Source: Streptomyces sp. NBC_00490
GTDB lineage: Bacteria > Actinomycetota > Actinomycetes > Streptomycetales > Streptomycetaceae
Direction of reading: 5' to 3'
NCBI RefSeq assembly: GCF_036013645.1
Contig: NZ_CP107869.1
Coordinates: forward strand, 248,001-312,000
Length of the DNA stretch: 64,000 nucleotides
Part shown: positions 1 through 8,219 of the stretch, one piece after another
Numbering within the stretch: the stretch's first letter is position 1
How the letters are laid out: every line of letters begins with the position of its first letter
Made by a program: the position numbers and the translations under genes
Notes under the pieces: generated by a model
The model's database searches: none
Seen by the model: only the letters and a program-made list of their open reading frames with translations
Told to the model about the DNA's origin: nothing

Positions 1-584
1 ACCCGCTGAACTCCAGCTTCTGGGGCCCACGGACTGGCCGACGACCCCGACACACGGTGCTTTCCAGCGCCGCGTTGCCACCACCCACGTCGCATTGGCG
101 AGCAGGCGAGGGCGCGACCAATGTCCTGCGTCCGGGCCCGGACCGTCGTCGCACCGCCCGTCTCCAGGACCGTGCGCAGCGGAACGCCGGTGCGGTGCAG
201 CACGGCCGCCATGCGGGCGTCGTCGGGGCGGATGACCCCGTAGATCTCAGGTACGCCCGACCCGACGGCGAACCGGCCGAGTTCTTCCAGGAGCCGGGTG
301 CCCAGCCCCCTGTTCTGCCAGGTGTCCTCCACCAGCAGCGCTGCCTCGGCGTCACCGCCGTCCGACAGCAGATGCCCTATCGCGACGAGCCGCTCCCGCG
401 GGTCCTGCACCGCCAGGTGCACCGAGTGGGATCGGGACAGCAGCGGCCCCAGGTAGGTATCGGGGTCGCCCATGGCCCGGTGGTAGCGATGCCACCGGGC
501 GGCGGCGGAGCACCGGCGGTGCAGAGCGGCCACACGGGGCTCGTCGTCCTGGTCGACGCGCACGATCCGCAGTCCCTGTCGCAT
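1..584 (-). CDS. GNAT-family N-acetyltransferase, 3' end outside window
   Basis: This reading frame starts with an ATG at 584 and runs off the left edge without a stop, giving at least 194 residues. Residues 84-102 match GNAT motif A, with the acetyl-CoA pyrophosphate-binding loop QNRGLG at 90-95 followed by an amphipathic helix. The predicted role is acetyl transfer from acetyl-CoA to an unknown amine; substrate cannot be told from sequence. The gene is divergent from the EhpF-like gene and has its own ECF41-type promoter at 638-664 reading towards it, so it should respond to the same sigma factor as its neighbours. The part I see is already longer than a single GNAT domain, so the last ~70 residues may belong to an extension. 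Confidence 0.8.
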   Translation of the reverse strand, partial: MRQGLRIVRVDQDDEPRVAALHRRCSAAARWHRYHRAMGDPDTYLGPLLSRSHSVHLAVQDPRERLVAIGHLLSDGGDAEAALLVEDTWQNRGLGTRLLEELGRFAVGSGVPEIYGVIRPDDARMAAVLHRTGVPLRTVLETGGATTVRARTQDIGRALACSPMRRGWWQRGAGKHRVSGSSASPWAPEAGVQR

Positions 585-637
585 GTCCCTCTTCCTCGCC
601 CTCGGCACACCGCCAGCTGGCTTTGGCCCACTCAACA

Positions 638-664
638 GACCGCGAGACGCAGGCCGTTGTGACG
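638..664 (-). promoter_or_regulatory. ECF41-type promoter for the GNAT gene
   Basis: On the minus strand CGTCACA is followed by exactly 16 bases and GGTC. The -10 lies about 55 bp upstream of the ATG at 584. It is back to back with the plus-strand site at 691-717. Confidence 0.8.
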
Positions 665-690
665 TGCGCCGGTGCCACTTCCCGAGGGGC

Positions 691-717
691 TGTCACATAC
701 GCCTGCACCCCTCGGTC
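691..717 (+). promoter_or_regulatory. ECF41-type promoter for the EhpF/EhpG-like operon
   Basis: TGTCACA, 16 bases, GGTC, about 90 bp upstream of the ATG at 809. It shares a short divergent control region with the GNAT promoter. Confidence 0.85.
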
Positions 718-808
718 TTCTCTGCGAGAGCGGGTCGGGCCCGCGGGACCGCCCGAAACGCGCGGCTCTCGCGCGTCCGCCCTGAGCGACTTCGAGAAAG
801 GCGGTTCC

Positions 809-1909
809 ATGCCGATGGGCTCATTCACCGTTCTGGACGCCGGCCCCTTCGACGGGGTGGACCCCGACGATTACGTCAGGGCGGCCATGCAGTGGCACTT
901 CGCTCCCGAGACGGGGTCCCGGTACTGGCTGGAACGGGTCGACCGGCTCGGCTTCGACCCCCGCCACGACGTCAAGGGCGTGGCGGACCTGGCGCTCTTT
1001 CCCGATCTGACGGACGAGCTGCGCGATGTGCAGGTGTCCGATCTCGTCCCCCGCGGCTACGGTCCGCAGGCCCGACCGCTGCATGTGTTCGAGAGCGGCG
1101 GAACGACCGGGGCACCCAAGCGGGTCGTGCAGATGGTCGACTGGGCGCGGCACGGCAGCGAGCAGGTATCCCGCCGGCTCCGGGACCACGCACTGCCGGT
1201 CGGCGCGCTGTGGCTGACCGTGGCGCCGACCGGGCCGCACCTCGTGGGCGATGTGCTGCAACGGGCCGCGGCAAGTCTCGGCAGCCCCGGGCTGGGGGTC
1301 GACATGGATCCCCGCTGGGTCAAGAAGCTCATCGCCGCGGGCCGTCGCGACGAGGTCGACGCCTACACCGACCATCTCGTGGGCCAGTGTCGGCGCATCC
1401 TGCTCGGCCAGGACATCGGTGTCATAGCGGCCACCACCCCGATGCTGGAGCGCCTCGCCCGGGACAGCGACCTCGTGGAGGTCATCAACGGCAGAGCCCA
1501 GGCGATCATCTGGGGCGGCACCCACATGGATCCCGACACCCGGGACCTGTTGCGGACCGAGGTGTTTCCCGACGTGCCGCTGATCGGCATGTACGGCAAC
1601 ACCATGATGCTCACCGCGCTTTTGGAGCGGGTCGGTCTCTCGGCGTCGGAGCCGTGTGTGTTCGACCCCGTCTCGCCCTATGTCTTCCTGCGCATCGTGG
1701 ATCCCGACACCGGGCAACAGGTGGCGGAGGGCGAGCGGGGCCAGGTGGTAGTGAGCCACGTCAGCAAGTCCATGCTGATCCCCAACAACAGGGAGCGGGA
1801 CACCGCGTTGCGCATCCGCCCGGCTGACGGCCACGCCGGGGACGCCGTCGCCGACGTCGCGCCGGTTCCCGCCGTCGAGGGTGAGACGGTCATCGAGGGT
1901 GTCTACTGA
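809..1909 (+). CDS. EhpF-like adenylate-forming enzyme
   Basis: A 366-residue protein of the ANL (acyl/aryl-CoA synthetase) fold. The phosphate-binding loop SGGTTGAPKR sits at residues 96-105 and a degenerate A5-type motif (MYGNTM) near 263. It is much shorter than a full ligase because the usual C-terminal lid is almost absent, as in EhpF of griseoluteate biosynthesis, which activates a phenazine carboxylate before reduction. The predicted job is activation of an aromatic carboxylic acid for the next enzyme. The start was set at 809 because AAAGGCGG lies just upstream; an ATG two codons later is also possible. Its stop overlaps the next start (TGATG), so the two are translationally coupled. 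No phenazine core genes are in the window, so the substrate is unknown. Confidence 0.8.
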   Translation: MPMGSFTVLDAGPFDGVDPDDYVRAAMQWHFAPETGSRYWLERVDRLGFDPRHDVKGVADLALFPDLTDELRDVQVSDLVPRGYGPQARPLHVFESGGTTGAPKRVVQMVDWARHGSEQVSRRLRDHALPVGALWLTVAPTGPHLVGDVLQRAAASLGSPGLGVDMDPRWVKKLIAAGRRDEVDAYTDHLVGQCRRILLGQDIGVIAATTPMLERLARDSDLVEVINGRAQAIIWGGTHMDPDTRDLLRTEVFPDVPLIGMYGNTMMLTALLERVGLSASEPCVFDPVSPYVFLRIVDPDTGQQVAEGERGQVVVSHVSKSMLIPNNRERDTALRIRPADGHAGDAVADVAPVPAVEGETVIEGVY

Positions 1910-3303
1910 TGGCCCCCGTACCGACCACCGAGCCGCCGCACCTCGACGCCCTGGGCCCGCGGGGCACGTACCGCACGCGTGTGCCGAGCACGGTGACCGA
2001 CGTGGCCGGTGCACCGATCGCGCGGCTGAGTCTGGTTCCGCCGCTGTACGTGGCTCGGGCGATCGATGCCCTGCGCCAAGCGCCGCCGATCGCCGCGGCC
2101 GGCCTGGAGAGCGTGTTCGCCACCGCCGGGGAGGCCTTCGCCGCGGGCACCGTGGGGGGCTTGAGCGTCCGGGAATACGAACGTCACGTCAGCCGGACCT
2201 CGGGCACACCGCTCGCCGTGGTGCGCGCCGCGACCCGGGGCACGGCGCGTTTCGTTCGGCACGCCGCCTCGTCCGCCGACCGTGGCAGGCCGCGCGGCGC
2301 CGCCCGCGACCTCAGCGACCACGTCCTGTATGAGACGCACACGGTGTGGGCGCGTCAGGGCGACGTGTTCGCCGTCAACGCGTCCGGCAACCATCCCGGC
2401 GTACACCGTGTCTGGCTGGAGGCACTGGCGCTGGGTTACCGCGTCGCCGTGCGCCCGTCCCGGCGCGAGCCTTTTACCCCCTACCGGCTCGTCGCGGCAC
2501 TGCGTCAGGCGGGAATTCGGGACGACCAGCTCATGCTGCTGCCCACCGACCACGCGACCGCCGACACGCTCGTCCACGGCGCGGACCGGGCCGTGGTCTA
2601 CGGCGGCGACGACGTGGTGACCAAGTACGCGCACGACGCGAGGATCCTGCCGCAGGGGCCGGGACGGTCGAAGATCCTCATCACCGCGGACACCGACTGG
2701 CGTGACCATCTGGACGCCCTCGTCGCGTCCGTCGCCGGCGAGAGCGGCACGGCGTGCGTCAACGCCAGCGCCATCCTCGTCGAGGGCGACCCGGCCCCGC
2801 TCGCCGAAGCCCTCGCGGCACGTCTGGCCGTCCTGCCCAGCCTTCCCCCGCAAGACGAGCGGGCCCGTCTGCCGGTGTGTCCGAAGGAGCGGGCGCGGGC
2901 CCTCAGCGCGTATCTGAAAACCGTGGCGGCCGGGACGCGCGCGTGGCTCGGCAGCGGCGGGATCGCCGACGACCTCGGAGACGGCAGCGCTGTGCTGCGC
3001 CCCGCCGTGCACCAGACCGCGAGCGCCCGCGCCCCGCAACTGCGCACCGAACTGCCCTTCCCCTGCGTGTGGATTGCCCCCTGGACCCGCGCGGACGGCA
3101 TGGCGCCGCTGCGCAACACGCTGGTGCTGTCGGCACTGACCCGGGACCGGGACCTGTGGGAGGCCCTGGTCGCGGAACCCAGCATCGCCAACGTGTACTT
3201 CGGCGACCAGCCGACCCACTGGATGTCGCCGGGCGTCCCCCACGACAGCTATCTCTCCGACTTCCTGATGCGGAGCAAGGCGGTGTACGAGGGCCCGGTC
3301 TGA
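1909..3303 (+). CDS. EhpG/LuxC-like acyl-CoA reductase (aldehyde dehydrogenase fold)
   Basis: A 464-residue member of the aldehyde dehydrogenase superfamily, closest in layout to EhpG and LuxC, which reduce an activated carboxylate to an aldehyde with NAD(P)H. The expected nucleophile is Cys283 in the segment GESGTACVNAS. Together with the preceding adenylate-forming enzyme it forms the two-gene module that in phenazine producers turns a carboxyl group into an aldehyde or alcohol. It overlaps the preceding stop by one base and shares the ECF41-type promoter at 691-717. The function as a carboxylate-reducing pair is inferred from family knowledge; the natural acid is not identifiable here. Confidence 0.8.
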   Translation: MAPVPTTEPPHLDALGPRGTYRTRVPSTVTDVAGAPIARLSLVPPLYVARAIDALRQAPPIAAAGLESVFATAGEAFAAGTVGGLSVREYERHVSRTSGTPLAVVRAATRGTARFVRHAASSADRGRPRGAARDLSDHVLYETHTVWARQGDVFAVNASGNHPGVHRVWLEALALGYRVAVRPSRREPFTPYRLVAALRQAGIRDDQLMLLPTDHATADTLVHGADRAVVYGGDDVVTKYAHDARILPQGPGRSKILITADTDWRDHLDALVASVAGESGTACVNASAILVEGDPAPLAEALAARLAVLPSLPPQDERARLPVCPKERARALSAYLKTVAAGTRAWLGSGGIADDLGDGSAVLRPAVHQTASARAPQLRTELPFPCVWIAPWTRADGMAPLRNTLVLSALTRDRDLWEALVAEPSIANVYFGDQPTHWMSPGVPHDSYLSDFLMRSKAVYEGPV

Positions 3304-3476
3304 ACGGCGCTCGCCTCCTCGGCGCGGGCCTGCCGAGAGCGGCGCCCGCCCCTCGGGTGGGCGGCGACCCTCGCTCCGGCCGTCCGGCGCGGTGGTCCGC
3401 GGTCACACTCAGCGCTTGACCGCGGGCCTCCGCGTCTTCGCCGTGCCGGGCGCGGGCCCGTTCTTCTTCCCTGCAC

Positions 3477-4097
3477 TCAGTGGGGCAGGACCAGCATCAC
3501 GGCCGTCCCGAGCGCCATTGCCCCTTCGCTCACGTGCCGTGACGGCGTCGCCGCCGCGGCACGGCGGGCCGCGCTCACGGCCGAGCGCAGAGAGGGCATG
3601 GGGCGGGTCAGCGACCACAGCGCATACGCCAGCAGACAGGACGCCAGCGACAGCGTGATCAGGGAGCCGCCGAGGAGGTCACCAGCGCCCAGAGCGCCGG
3701 GCCCGGTGGAGTGCGCAGCCGAACCGAGGTGTGCGTGCGCCGGTCCGGTCCCGGTGTGCGGCACGCGCAGCATCCAGGCCATCGCGGCCATACCGGCCGC
3801 GTGCGGCAGCCGGTGGGTCATCGCCGCCCTCCTGCTGGCCTCCCGGCGGCCGACAGGCAGGACAAACCACACCGTGCCGGCGGTGAAGACACCGCCGGCG
3901 ACGGCAGCGGGCCCCGCGCGGAGGTCGATCCAGGGCATCGCCGCCATGGACACGGCCATGGCGGCGGCCAACAGCCGGTCCACCCGGGCGCCGAACCCGG
4001 TCCTGGGGGACCCGACGCCCGGGGCCATTCCATGCAGGAGCACCGCCACAAACAGCAGCGTCAGCAGGCAGTGCACCAGGACGACGGGCGTGCCCAT
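3477..4097 (-). CDS. DUF5134-type integral membrane protein
   Basis: A 206-residue, strongly hydrophobic protein with about five or six predicted membrane spans (for example residues 4-24, 38-56, 62-82, 92-112, 140-165 and 185-204) and a His/Met-rich segment around 100-125 (HTGTGPAHAHLG). This fits the actinobacterial DUF5134 family, whose function is unknown. It starts 17 bp after the stop of the cupin gene on the same strand, so the two form an operon under the ECF41-type promoter at 4626-4652. The His/Met content could suggest metal handling, which is speculation. Confidence 0.75.
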   Translation of the reverse strand: MGTPVVLVHCLLTLLFVAVLLHGMAPGVGSPRTGFGARVDRLLAAAMAVSMAAMPWIDLRAGPAAVAGGVFTAGTVWFVLPVGRREASRRAAMTHRLPHAAGMAAMAWMLRVPHTGTGPAHAHLGSAAHSTGPGALGAGDLLGGSLITLSLASCLLAYALWSLTRPMPSLRSAVSAARRAAAATPSRHVSEGAMALGTAVMLVLPH

Positions 4098-4114
4098 GCC
4101 GGGTTCGTGCCCGG

Positions 4115-4582
4115 TCAGGTGGTGGGACGCGGTGCCCGCAGGTGGGCGCGCTCCGCCAGTTCCTTCTCGTCGACCAGTTCCAGCATGGGCTTGCCCGGCG
4201 CGCACATCATGGTCACCACGAACCGGGTCCGCGCGTCGGAAAGCGCGTTGCCGTCCTGGTAGTGGATGGCGTCTCCGCCGGGCTCCCAGAAGGTGTCTCC
4301 CGCCTTCACTACGCGCTCGGGCTCGCCCTCGAGCTCGAAGCGGACCGCGCCCTCGACGACGTAGCCGAAGGCGGGGCCGGAGTGCCGGTGCGGGGGCGTG
4401 CCCGGGTCGCCCGGCTCCCACTCGACGAGAATGGTCATCGCCGACGCCCCCTCCGGGACGGTGATCGGTGCGGCGTCCTGGAGCAGCTTCGCCGCCGTCA
4501 TCCAGCCGGCGGTCCCTTCCTGGTCGCCGTGCCCGTGGTGGCCGTGGGCGGAGTGGTCGTGTGCTGTCGTGTTGTCCGACAC
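4115..4582 (-). CDS. Cupin-domain protein
   Basis: A 155-residue single-domain cupin. The conserved motif 1 is visible as PHRHSGPAFGYVVEG and motif 2 as DTFWEPGGDAIHYQDGN, with the usual His and Glu metal ligands. A His-rich head (HDHSAHGHHGHGD) precedes the domain. The GTG at 4582 was preferred over an upstream ATG because GGAAGG lies 10 nt before it. Such stand-alone cupins often are small metal-dependent oxygenases, isomerases or sensors; the reaction is unknown. First gene of an operon with the DUF5134 protein. Confidence 0.8.
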   Translation of the reverse strand: MSDNTTAHDHSAHGHHGHGDQEGTAGWMTAAKLLQDAAPITVPEGASAMTILVEWEPGDPGTPPHRHSGPAFGYVVEGAVRFELEGEPERVVKAGDTFWEPGGDAIHYQDGNALSDARTRFVVTMMCAPGKPMLELVDEKELAERAHLRAPRPTT

Positions 4583-4625
4583 TGTGTTGCACCTTCCGTA
4601 GGCGTGAACATCGTTCGTCACTGGT

Positions 4626-4652
4626 GACCGGGGACCGGGCGCATGTGTGACA
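4626..4652 (-). promoter_or_regulatory. ECF41-type promoter for the cupin/DUF5134 operon
   Basis: Minus-strand TGTCACA, 16 bases, GGTC. The -10 ends 43 bp upstream of the GTG start at 4582. Confidence 0.88.
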
Positions 4653-4871
4653 ACCGGCCTCCTCGCACAGTCCTTTCACCACGTCGACCGTGGTCCTTCG
4701 GAGCATGGGGCGGGCAGCGGGCCGGCGGGCAAATCTGGCGGATCGGGCGCGACGATTGCCACCGTGTGACCGGGAATCGCGAAAGAGATAGCGTGAGCAG
4801 ATGCGGCCCGCAGCGCGTAGCCTTCCCCCTCGCGCGTAGCATGTAGGGCGCAAAGCCAGAAGGGACGACCC

Positions 4872-5768
4872 ATGCGCGCTGGCGCCCACCCCGACACGTT
4901 CGACCGCGGTCTTGACGACTTCCTCTCGGCCAGACCCCGACTGTTCGGCATCGCGTACCGCATCCTCGGCAGTGCCGTCGAGGCCGAGGACATCGTCCAG
5001 GACGCCTGGCTGCGATGGCAGAACACCGATCGCGCGCAGATCCATGAACCAGCCGCCTTCCTGAGCACGGTCACCACCCGGCTCGCGATCAACCTGGCCC
5101 AGTCCGCGCGGGTACGCCGGGAGTCCTACGTCGGGCCTTGGCTCCCCGAGCCGGTCGACACTGCCCAGGACCCGCACCTGGGGGCGGAACGCGCCGAGGC
5201 GGTCGAGCTGGCGGTGCTGTTGTTGATGGAGAAGCTCAACCCGATCGAACGCGCCGCCTACGTGCTGCGGGAGGCGTTCGATTACCCCTACCAGCGGGTC
5301 GCCGACATCCTGGAGACCAGCGACGCGAACGCTCGGCAGCTGGTGAGCCGGGCGCGCAAGCACCTGGGCGCCGAGCGCAAGGAGCGCGTCAGCCCCGCGG
5401 CCCACCGGAGTCTGCTCGAAGGCTTCCTCTCCGCCGCGCGCACGGGAGATCTCTCCACCCTGGAGGACCTGCTGACCGCGGACGTCGTCAGCTATTCGGA
5501 CGGCGGCGGCATCCGCGGCGCGTCCAGGATCCCCGTCTTCGGCCGCGAACACGTCTCGCGTTACCTGGCTGCCTTCGCCCCGCGGTTCTGGCCGGATGCC
5601 GAGACCCGGTTCGTCGAGGCGAACGGCCGGCCCGCCGTGCTCGTCGCACGGGACAACGCCCCGGTGGCCCTGTTGTGCGTGGACGCCTCCGAGGCCGGCA
5701 TCGAGCGCATCATGTGGGTGATGAACCCGGCCAAGCTGAACCCCTACGTCCTGTCCCTGGGGGCCTGA
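4872..5768 (+). CDS. ECF41-family sigma factor with SnoaL-like C-terminal domain (copy a)
   Basis: A 298-residue ECF sigma factor. Region 2 covers about residues 14-85 (AEDIVQDAWLRW), region 4 about 120-165 (IERAAYVLREAF, then the helix-turn-helix), and a SnoaL-like extension fills 175-298. The ECF41 signature motifs are present: WLPEP at ~90-94, SDGGGI in the extension and NPAKL near the C-terminus (usually NPDKL). In ECF41 factors the fused domain replaces an anti-sigma factor and both inhibits and supports activity. GAAGGGA lies before the ATG. Unlike copies b and e it has no TGTCACA promoter of its own; a 9-bp direct repeat (GCGCGTAGC at 4813 and 4832) lies upstream. It may be the entry point that starts the regulon. 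Confidence 0.92.
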   Translation: MRAGAHPDTFDRGLDDFLSARPRLFGIAYRILGSAVEAEDIVQDAWLRWQNTDRAQIHEPAAFLSTVTTRLAINLAQSARVRRESYVGPWLPEPVDTAQDPHLGAERAEAVELAVLLLMEKLNPIERAAYVLREAFDYPYQRVADILETSDANARQLVSRARKHLGAERKERVSPAAHRSLLEGFLSAARTGDLSTLEDLLTADVVSYSDGGGIRGASRIPVFGREHVSRYLAAFAPRFWPDAETRFVEANGRPAVLVARDNAPVALLCVDASEAGIERIMWVMNPAKLNPYVLSLGA

Positions 5769-5804
5769 CCCGCCGGTCCGCCGCACGCACCGGGTCCGGG
5801 CAGT

Positions 5805-6179
5805 TCACCACGGGAACCACAGGTCGGCGTCGACGGCCTCCTCCTTGCGGGCGGCAAACCCGGACAGGTCGTTCTTGACCGCGTGCTGCGGGGGCAGGGC
5901 CGCGACCACCCGATGGTCGGCCCGCGTGGTGCCCTGCCCCGGCGCGTCGCGGAAGTACTCGGCGTTCACGGACCGGTACTGCGCCCACTGCGCCGGCAGG
6001 TCGTCCTCGTGGAAGACGGCCTCAACCGGGCAGACCGGCTCGCAGGCGTGGCAGTCGACGCACTCCCAGGGATTGATGTACAGCGTCCGCTCGCCCTCGT
6101 AGATGCAGTCGACCGGGCACTCGATCACACACGCCCGGTCCTTGACGTCGACGCACGGCTCCGCGATGACGTAGGTCAT
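5805..6179 (-). CDS. fdxA: Seven-iron ferredoxin, FdxA type
   Basis: A 124-residue ferredoxin. The N-terminal cluster motif has Cys in EPCVDVKDRACVIECPVDCI (3Fe-4S/4Fe-4S pattern) and the second is CVDCHACEPVCPVEA, a classical 4Fe-4S CxxCxxCxxxCP motif. This arrangement and length fit actinobacterial 7Fe ferredoxins that pass electrons to cytochromes P450 or reductases. GGGGAGG lies before the ATG. It is divergent from the flavoprotein gene and both have ECF41-type promoters, so they should be induced together. A decayed ferredoxin reductase gene with the same promoter lies at 35892-36407. Confidence 0.92.
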   Translation of the reverse strand: MTYVIAEPCVDVKDRACVIECPVDCIYEGERTLYINPWECVDCHACEPVCPVEAVFHEDDLPAQWAQYRSVNAEYFRDAPGQGTTRADHRVVAALPPQHAVKNDLSGFAARKEEAVDADLWFPW

Positions 6180-6253
6180 CGTCCCCACCTCCCCTTCGCC
6201 GGCCGGCGGTTGCGGACCGCACGGCCTTCGTGCGCCCCGCCGGTGTGCGCTAT

Positions 6254-6280
6254 GACCGGCCCGGCCGCCGCAGTGTGACA
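6254..6280 (-). promoter_or_regulatory. ECF41-type promoter for the ferredoxin gene
   Basis: Minus-strand TGTCACA, 16 bases, GGTC, about 75 bp upstream of the ferredoxin ATG. Confidence 0.88.
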
Positions 6281-6308
6281 CCGACATGGGCCCGGGCCCG
6301 GGCGGCGG

Positions 6309-6335
6309 TGTCACAAACCGCCACTCCACCTGGTC
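6309..6335 (+). promoter_or_regulatory. ECF41-type promoter for the flavoprotein gene
   Basis: TGTCACA, 16 bases, GGTC. The -10 ends 23-35 bp upstream of the candidate starts at 6359 and 6371, so the leader is very short. The two back-to-back -35 boxes of this divergent pair are 28 bp apart. Confidence 0.88.
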
Positions 6336-6370
6336 GTAGCAGGTGACCACCCCGAGCGATGGGAGCAATC

Positions 6371-8101
6371 GTGGTTGCCACCGAACAACGTCTTTCCACC
6401 ACAGTGCTGGTGATCGGCACCGGCGGAGCGGGCCTGCGCGCGGCCATCGAGCTGGCCGAGGCCGGCGTCGATGTCCTCGCAGTCGGCAAGCGTCCCAAGG
6501 AGGACACCCACACCTCTCTCGCAGCCGGCGGGATCAACGCGGCCCTGGCCACGATGGACTCCGAGGACACCTGGCAGCAGCACGCCGCCGACACCCTCAA
6601 GGAGAGCTACCTCCTCGGCGACCCCCGCACCGCCGAGATCGTCACCCGGGGAGCCGCCCTCGGCATCGACGACCTGGAACGCTACGGCATGGCCTTCGCC
6701 CGGGAGGAGGACGGCCGGATCTCCCAGCGCTTCTTCGGCGCCCACAAGTTCCGCCGCACCGCCTTCGCGGGCGACTACACGGGCCTGGAGATCCAGCGCA
6801 CGCTCATCCGGCGCGCGCACCAGCTCGACATACCGGTACTCGACAACGTCTACATCACCCGTCTCCTGGTCCACGACGGCGCCGTCTTCGGCGCCTACGG
6901 CTTCGGTCTTGCCGACGGCAGGCGCTACCTCGTGCACGCGGACGCCGTCATCCTCGCGGCCGGCGGCCACACCCGGATCTGGCGGCGTACCTCCTCACGG
7001 CGCGACGAGAACACCGGCGACTCCTTCCGGCTGGCCGCGGAGGCCGGAGCCCGGCTGCGCGACCCGGAACTCGTCCAGTTCCACCCCTCCGGCATCATCG
7101 AGCCGGAGAACGCGGCCGGGACCCTGGTGAGCGAGGCAGCCCGAGGCGAGGGCGGCATCCTGCGCAACGCGCTCGGCGAGCGGTACATGAACCGCTACGA
7201 CCCCGTACGCATGGAGCTGTCCACCCGCGATCGGGTCGCCCTCGCCTCCTACACCGAGATCAAGGAAGGCCGCGGCACGCCCAACGGCGGGGTGTGGCTC
7301 GACGTCTCCCACCTGCCCCGGCAGACCATCATGAACCGGCTTCCCCGCGTCTACCAGACACTGCTGGACCTGCAGATGCTGGACATCACCCGGCATCCCA
7401 TCGAGGTCGCGCCCACCGCGCACTACTCGATGGGCGGTGTGTGGGTCCGCCCCGAGGACCACAGCACGGACGTGCGGGGCCTGTACGCCATCGGTGAGGC
7501 CGCCAGCGGACTGCACGGCGCCAACCGGCTCGGCGGCAACAGCCTCATCGAGCTGCTGGTGTACGGCCGCATCACCGGACAGGCGGCCGCCGCCTACTCG
7601 GAGTCCCTGACCGCGCAGCCGCGCTCGGCCGCCGCGGTGGCCCAGGCGCGTGCGGACGTCGACGACCTGCTCGCCGCGGACGGACCTGAGAACGTGCGCG
7701 CCCTGCAGCGCGCGATCCGCAACACCATGACCGAGCACGCGGGCGTGGTCCGCGACGAGGAGGGGCTGCGCACCGGGCTGGCGGAGCTGGACGCCATCGA
7801 GAAGCGCATGGAGAACGTCGGCGTCCATCCGGACATCGCGGGCTTCCAGGACCTCGCCCACGCCTTCGACCTCAAGTCCTCGGCACTGGCGGCGAGAGCC
7901 ACACTGGAAGCGGCGCTGGAGCGGCGCGAGACGCGCGGATGCCACAACCGCAGCGACTACCCCGACATGGATCCCGTGCTGCAGGTGAACCTCGTCTGGT
8001 CCCCGACCGACGGCATCACCCGCGAGCCCATCAGCCCTGTCCCCGACGAGATCGCGGCCCTGATGGAGGACGTCTCGACGGACGGAAAGCTCGTCGAATA
8101 G
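6371..8101 (+). CDS. Fumarate reductase/succinate dehydrogenase-type flavoprotein
   Basis: A 576-residue FAD protein of the SdhA/FrdA/NadB family. It shows the dinucleotide-binding GTGGAGLRAAIE near the N-terminus, the flavinylation-region pattern HTSLAAGGINAAL, the substrate-site segment VQFHPSGI, TAHYSMGGVW and the C-terminal FAD-contact GLHGANRLGGNSL. These are typical for fumarate/succinate oxidoreductases. No iron-sulphur or membrane-anchor subunit is adjacent; the only partner is the divergent ferredoxin, suggesting a soluble ferredoxin-linked enzyme (inference). The GTG at 6371 is favoured because GGGAG sits 5 nt upstream; an ATG at 6359 in the same frame is the alternative. L-aspartate oxidase is possible but the sequence looks closer to SdhA. 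Confidence 0.88.
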   Translation: MVATEQRLSTTVLVIGTGGAGLRAAIELAEAGVDVLAVGKRPKEDTHTSLAAGGINAALATMDSEDTWQQHAADTLKESYLLGDPRTAEIVTRGAALGIDDLERYGMAFAREEDGRISQRFFGAHKFRRTAFAGDYTGLEIQRTLIRRAHQLDIPVLDNVYITRLLVHDGAVFGAYGFGLADGRRYLVHADAVILAAGGHTRIWRRTSSRRDENTGDSFRLAAEAGARLRDPELVQFHPSGIIEPENAAGTLVSEAARGEGGILRNALGERYMNRYDPVRMELSTRDRVALASYTEIKEGRGTPNGGVWLDVSHLPRQTIMNRLPRVYQTLLDLQMLDITRHPIEVAPTAHYSMGGVWVRPEDHSTDVRGLYAIGEAASGLHGANRLGGNSLIELLVYGRITGQAAAAYSESLTAQPRSAAAVAQARADVDDLLAADGPENVRALQRAIRNTMTEHAGVVRDEEGLRTGLAELDAIEKRMENVGVHPDIAGFQDLAHAFDLKSSALAARATLEAALERRETRGCHNRSDYPDMDPVLQVNLVWSPTDGITREPISPVPDEIAALMEDVSTDGKLVE

Positions 8102-8145
8102 GAATCACCCTGCCCGGGAGAAGATTTCCGGAATTTCAAGAAAGG

Positions 8146-8172
8146 TGTCACAGCGCCGATCAATTCCCGGTC
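8146..8172 (+). promoter_or_regulatory. ECF41-type promoter for the NmrA-like gene
   Basis: TGTCACA, 16 bases, GGTC, 48 bp upstream of the ATG at 8220. Confidence 0.88.
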
Positions 8173-8219
8173 ATACCTCGTGCAGGCAGCAGATGAGAAT
8201 GAGTGAAAGGAACGTCCCC

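Noticed and set aside
3477..5786. A 769-codon minus-strand open frame
   Set aside because: It joins the DUF5134 frame with antisense of the cupin-upstream region and sigma factor copy a. Only the last 206 codons have protein-like character; the rest is a high-GC shadow.
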